Assembly (NCBI RefSeq): GCF_000428885.1
Contig: NZ_KE386810.1
Span: 580,979 to 644,978 of the forward strand
Direction: 5' to 3'
Origin: Geothrix fermentans DSM 14018
GTDB lineage: Bacteria > Acidobacteriota > Holophagae > Holophagales > Holophagaceae
DNA length: 64,000 nt
Shown: positions 61,754-64,000 of the stretch, one piece after another
How the letters are laid out: the number at the start of each line of letters is the position of its first letter
Position numbering within the stretch: position 1 is the first letter of the stretch
The notes under the pieces: generated by a model
What the model was told of the DNA's origin: nothing
Database searches by the model: none
The model's input: the letters and a program-made list of their open reading frames with translations, nothing else
Made by a program: the position numbers and the translations under genes

Positions 61754-62278
61754 CTATTCCCATTCCAGCGGCAGCCTCGGCTGGGGCGGGGCCTTGGGCA
61801 GCACGCCCTCGAGGCGCAGGAGGAACTCCTTCATGTCCAGGCCCCCGGCGTAGCCCACCAGCGAACCATCGGAGCCGATGACGCGGTGGCAGGGGATGAG
61901 GATGGAGATGGGGTTGGCCCCGCTGGCCCGGGCCGCGGCCCGGATGCACTTCTCGTCGCCCAGGCGCCGGGCCAGCTCCAGGTAGGAAATGGCCTGGCCG
62001 TAGGGGATCTTCTGCAGTTCCTTCCAGACCCGCGCCTGGAACTCGGTGCCTTCCGCATGCATGGGGATGTTGAAGTCCCGGAGGTTCCCCGAGAAGTAGG
62101 CCTCCAGCTGCCGCTTCAGGAAGGGCAGGCTCCTGGGTGGGGGGCCGGCGGGCACCGGAGGCGGCTGGCCGTGCAGCCGCACCAGGTGGGACAGGCGCCC
62201 CTCGCCGTCGAAGGCCGCGCCCAGGTCCCCCAGCGGGGTGGGCAGCAGGTGGAAGGGCCCGTTCATGGGCACCAGCAT
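61754..62278 (-). CDS. Methylated-DNA-protein cysteine methyltransferase (second copy)
   Basis: 174-aa Ogt/MGMT-type protein with the acceptor Cys in ISILIPCHRVIG (residue 130), EFQARVWKELQKIPYGQ, and SDGSLVGYAGGLDMKEFLLRLEG. It is a second active-looking methyltransferase beside ogt, with a different N-terminal half. Start choice is uncertain: ATG 62278 or 62266, and neither has a good ribosome-binding site. Confidence 0.92.
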   Translation of the reverse strand: MLVPMNGPFHLLPTPLGDLGAAFDGEGRLSHLVRLHGQPPPVPAGPPPRSLPFLKRQLEAYFSGNLRDFNIPMHAEGTEFQARVWKELQKIPYGQAISYLELARRLGDEKCIRAAARASGANPISILIPCHRVIGSDGSLVGYAGGLDMKEFLLRLEGVLPKAPPQPRLPLEWE

Positions 62279-62308
62279 GCCAGAATCACGGTTTTTTGTT
62301 GCGTCGGA

Positions 62309-62773
62309 TCAGGGCCGCCGCCAGCCCATGCCCGACTCCAGCTCCCGCAGGGCCTTGGGGAGAGGGCCCTCCCCGGGCAGGACCACCCGGTGCGAGGGCA
62401 CCAGCACCACGATGGGGTTCGCCGCGCAGGCCATGACGATGAGGTCCTCGTCCACCCCCAGCCAGGCGGCCAGATCCGCCGGACGCCGGGACTGCCCGTA
62501 GGGGACGGTCCGCACCGTGTCCCAGATCCGCAGCTGCATGGGCGAACCCTGGGGATCCACGGGCACCGTGAAGGTGCGCAGCGTGCCCGCCAGGTAGGCG
62601 TCCAGCTGGCGGTCCAGGTAGCGCTTGGCCTCGCGCTGCTCCTTGGGCGGCAGGGGGCTGGTCTTGCGCGGATCGAGACCCTCCACGGCCAGCTCCCGCA
62701 GGCGTCCGCGGCAGTCGAAGGCTGCCCGCATCGCGCCCATCAGGGTGTTCAGCTCGTAGTGCCAGAGGACCAT
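62309..62773 (-). CDS. MGMT-fold paralogue with Ser in place of the acceptor Cys
   Basis: 154-aa protein with the methyltransferase fold: RYLDRQLDAYLAGTLRTF, MQLRIWDTVRTVPYGQ and ANPIVVLVPSHRVVLPGEG. The invariant PCHR is PSHR (Ser127, codon TCG), so it cannot accept alkyl groups by thiol. The substrate loop GYAGG..K is also gone. It may bind damaged DNA as an alkyltransferase-like protein, which typically has PWHR, or be decaying. It is next to the two active-looking copies. Confidence 0.85.
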   Translation of the reverse strand: MVLWHYELNTLMGAMRAAFDCRGRLRELAVEGLDPRKTSPLPPKEQREAKRYLDRQLDAYLAGTLRTFTVPVDPQGSPMQLRIWDTVRTVPYGQSRRPADLAAWLGVDEDLIVMACAANPIVVLVPSHRVVLPGEGPLPKALRELESGMGWRRP

Positions 62774-62807
62774 CAGGGAATCATCGCAGGGTCGTTAGAC
62801 TGTTTCC

Positions 62808-63617
62808 ATGGCCAGTGAACCTTTCCGCCTCTCCATCATCGACTACCTGAACGCCGCACCCCTGAACCACGGATTCAAGCACGGACTGGGCTGGGAGCAC
62901 TTCCACCTCAAGTTCCACTTCCCCTCGGCCTGCGCGGACCGCCTCCGGTCCGGCGATGTGGACGCCGGCATCGTCAGCTCCATCGAGTACCTCCGGATCC
63001 CCGACCTGCTCATCGTCCCGGGCCTCTGCATCGCCTCGCCGAAGCGGGTGCGCAGCGTGGTGATCCTCTCCAAGGTGCCCCCCGAGCAGATCCGGACACT
63101 GGCCCTGGACACCTCCAGCCGCACCAGCGTGGTGCTGGGCCAGCTCATCCTCCGGGAGCGCTACGGCGTGAGCCCCGAGATCACGGACATGGGACCGGAC
63201 CTGCCGGCCATGCTGGAGGCCCACGACGCCGCCATCATGATCGGCGACTCGGCCATGCGGGCGCCCAAGCAGGGGCTCTTCGTGCTGGACCTGGCCGAGG
63301 AGTGGCACGCCTGGACGGGCCTGCCCTTCGTCTTCGCCCTGTGGCTGGTCCGGAAGAACGCCCCCCAGCTGCCGGTGCCCGGCGGCGTGGCCTCCTTCTT
63401 CCACAAGAGCTACGAGATCGGCCGCTCCCAGCTGCCGGCCATCATCGAGGAGGCCCGGCGCAGCATCGGCTGGACCAAGATCGAGCTGCACGAGTACCTT
63501 ACCGAGAACATCAGCTACACCCTGGGCGAAGCCGAGCGCGAGAGCCTCGCCCTCTTCTACGAAAAGGCCGTGCGGCACGGCTTCGCCCCTGAGGAAAAAC
63601 CGCTCCGTTTCCTATGA
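62808..63617 (+). CDS. mqnA: Chorismate dehydratase (futalosine pathway)
   Basis: 269-aa periplasmic-binding-fold enzyme of menaquinone synthesis via futalosine, converting chorismate to 3-enolpyruvylbenzoate. Features include RLSIIDYLNAAPLNHGF, SACADRLRSGDVDAGIVSSIEY, LALDTSSRTSVVLGQLIL and the HDAAIMIGDSAM segment. The end YTLGEAERESLALFYEKAV matches MqnA. Other mqn genes are not visible, so the pathway is spread in the genome. It is divergent from the MGMT paralogue. Confidence 0.93.
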   Translation: MASEPFRLSIIDYLNAAPLNHGFKHGLGWEHFHLKFHFPSACADRLRSGDVDAGIVSSIEYLRIPDLLIVPGLCIASPKRVRSVVILSKVPPEQIRTLALDTSSRTSVVLGQLILRERYGVSPEITDMGPDLPAMLEAHDAAIMIGDSAMRAPKQGLFVLDLAEEWHAWTGLPFVFALWLVRKNAPQLPVPGGVASFFHKSYEIGRSQLPAIIEEARRSIGWTKIELHEYLTENISYTLGEAERESLALFYEKAVRHGFAPEEKPLRFL

Positions 63618-63657
63618 GCGGACGCCCCTGCCCCCCGACCCCCCACCTGGACGCCCC

Positions 63658-64000
63658 ATGACCGACCTCGCCCCCCTCTTCCACGCCCACATCGCCGAGC
63701 GCCAGCGCACCACGGCCGAAGCCCTGGCCGAAACCGGCTTCGACGCCCTGGTGATCTCCAGCGGGAAGGTCTACACCCATTTCGCCGACGACCAGGACGC
63801 CCCCTTCCATCCCATCCCCCACTTCGCCCACTGGTGCCCCATGGCGGGCCCCCACCACGCCCTGGTGGTGCGGCCCGGCCAGCGCCCGCGCCTCATCCGC
63901 TACGCCCCCGAGGACTTCTGGTACGAGCAGCTGCCCCTGGGGAACCCTTTCTGGGCCGCCGAGTTCGACCTCGAGGAGGTGGGGACCGTCGAGGAGGTCT
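63658..64000 (+). CDS. pepQ: Xaa-Pro dipeptidase-like protein, N-terminal part (cut by window end)
   Basis: The frame opens at ATG 63658 and continues past the window end. The first 114 residues (FHAHIAERQRTTAEALAETG, DALVISSGKVYTHFADDQDAPFHPIPHFAHW, LVVRPGQRPRLI) match the N-terminal creatinase-like domain of PepQ-type Xaa-Pro dipeptidases. The metal-binding domain is not in view. It follows mqnA with a 40-base gap and could be co-transcribed. Confidence 0.8.
   Translation, partial: MTDLAPLFHAHIAERQRTTAEALAETGFDALVISSGKVYTHFADDQDAPFHPIPHFAHWCPMAGPHHALVVRPGQRPRLIRYAPEDFWYEQLPLGNPFWAAEFDLEEVGTVEEV

Overview
The window is GC-rich, almost fully coding chromosomal DNA from a Gram-negative bacterium: it holds lpxA, a type IV pilus assembly operon and beta-barrel secretin, amtB and outer-envelope enzymes. 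Futalosine-route menaquinone synthesis (mqnA), the pilMNOPQ order, the Ada-AlkA fusion and the overall protein flavour suggest an Acidobacteriota relative of Geothrix/Holophaga. That placement is inference, not a database result. No phage, transposase gene, CRISPR array or rRNA was seen. One tRNA gene (Lys, CTT) is present.

Layout. 0-7 kb (minus): MscS-type channel, small Cys-rich exported protein, proline dehydrogenase, tRNA-Lys, trpS, a site-2-type protease, tlyA, mltG. 7-9.6 kb (plus): amino-acid permease coupled to a saccharopine-dehydrogenase-like enzyme. 9.6-17 kb: rapZ, secA, ndk, proS with a coupled unknown gene, a YqeY-like gene and a ferredoxin. 17-20 kb (plus): thiL, a DUF2062 protein, ebfC, recR. 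20-26 kb: 2Fe-2S ferredoxin, photolyase, amtB-glnK pair, YqgE, a membrane protein, and purE-mog plus a small gene. 26-30.5 kb (minus): lipoprotein, LysM/amidase, an RdgC-like protein split in two, and a PP2C phosphatase. 30.6-32.9 kb (plus): flavin oxidoreductase, 3-hydroxyacyl-CoA dehydrogenase-like, 50-aa membrane peptide, zinc-ribbon protein. 32.9-39.3 kb (minus): pilQPONM, a second PP2C phosphatase, a DnaJ-TPR protein. 39.5-44 kb: gatA, a 2-oxoacid dehydrogenase E2, dnaB. 44-51.7 kb: a 1049-aa lipoprotein, SanA-like protein, thiolase, and a PlsC / ACP-like / AMP-ligase fusion. 51.8-59.2 kb: ABC ATPase, carbonic anhydrase, fabZ-lpxA-era, HD-GYP protein, RlmD-like methyltransferase, speH, YbaN-like. 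59.2-62.8 kb (minus): four DNA-alkylation-repair genes. 62.8-64 kb (plus): mqnA and the start of a PepQ-like peptidase, cut by the window end.

Many neighbouring genes share ATGA, GTGA or TTGA stop/start overlaps, so transcription units are tight and translation is probably coupled. The most unusual content is between genes and in degenerate paralogues. Three intergenic spacers carry 7-bp tandem repeat arms enclosing a terminator hairpin and abutting stop codons. The last 80 bp of the E2 gene is duplicated exactly around a 124-bp hairpin-rich segment. A 270-bp element with 20-bp inverted ends lies between two convergent genes and supplies the last ~33 codons of an O6-alkylguanine methyltransferase. 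Several enzymes lack a signature residue: an MGMT paralogue with Ser for the acceptor Cys, a thiolase missing its second Cys, a P-II protein without the T-loop Tyr, and an ACP-like domain without the Ser. No single multi-gene system of clearly unknown type was recognised.
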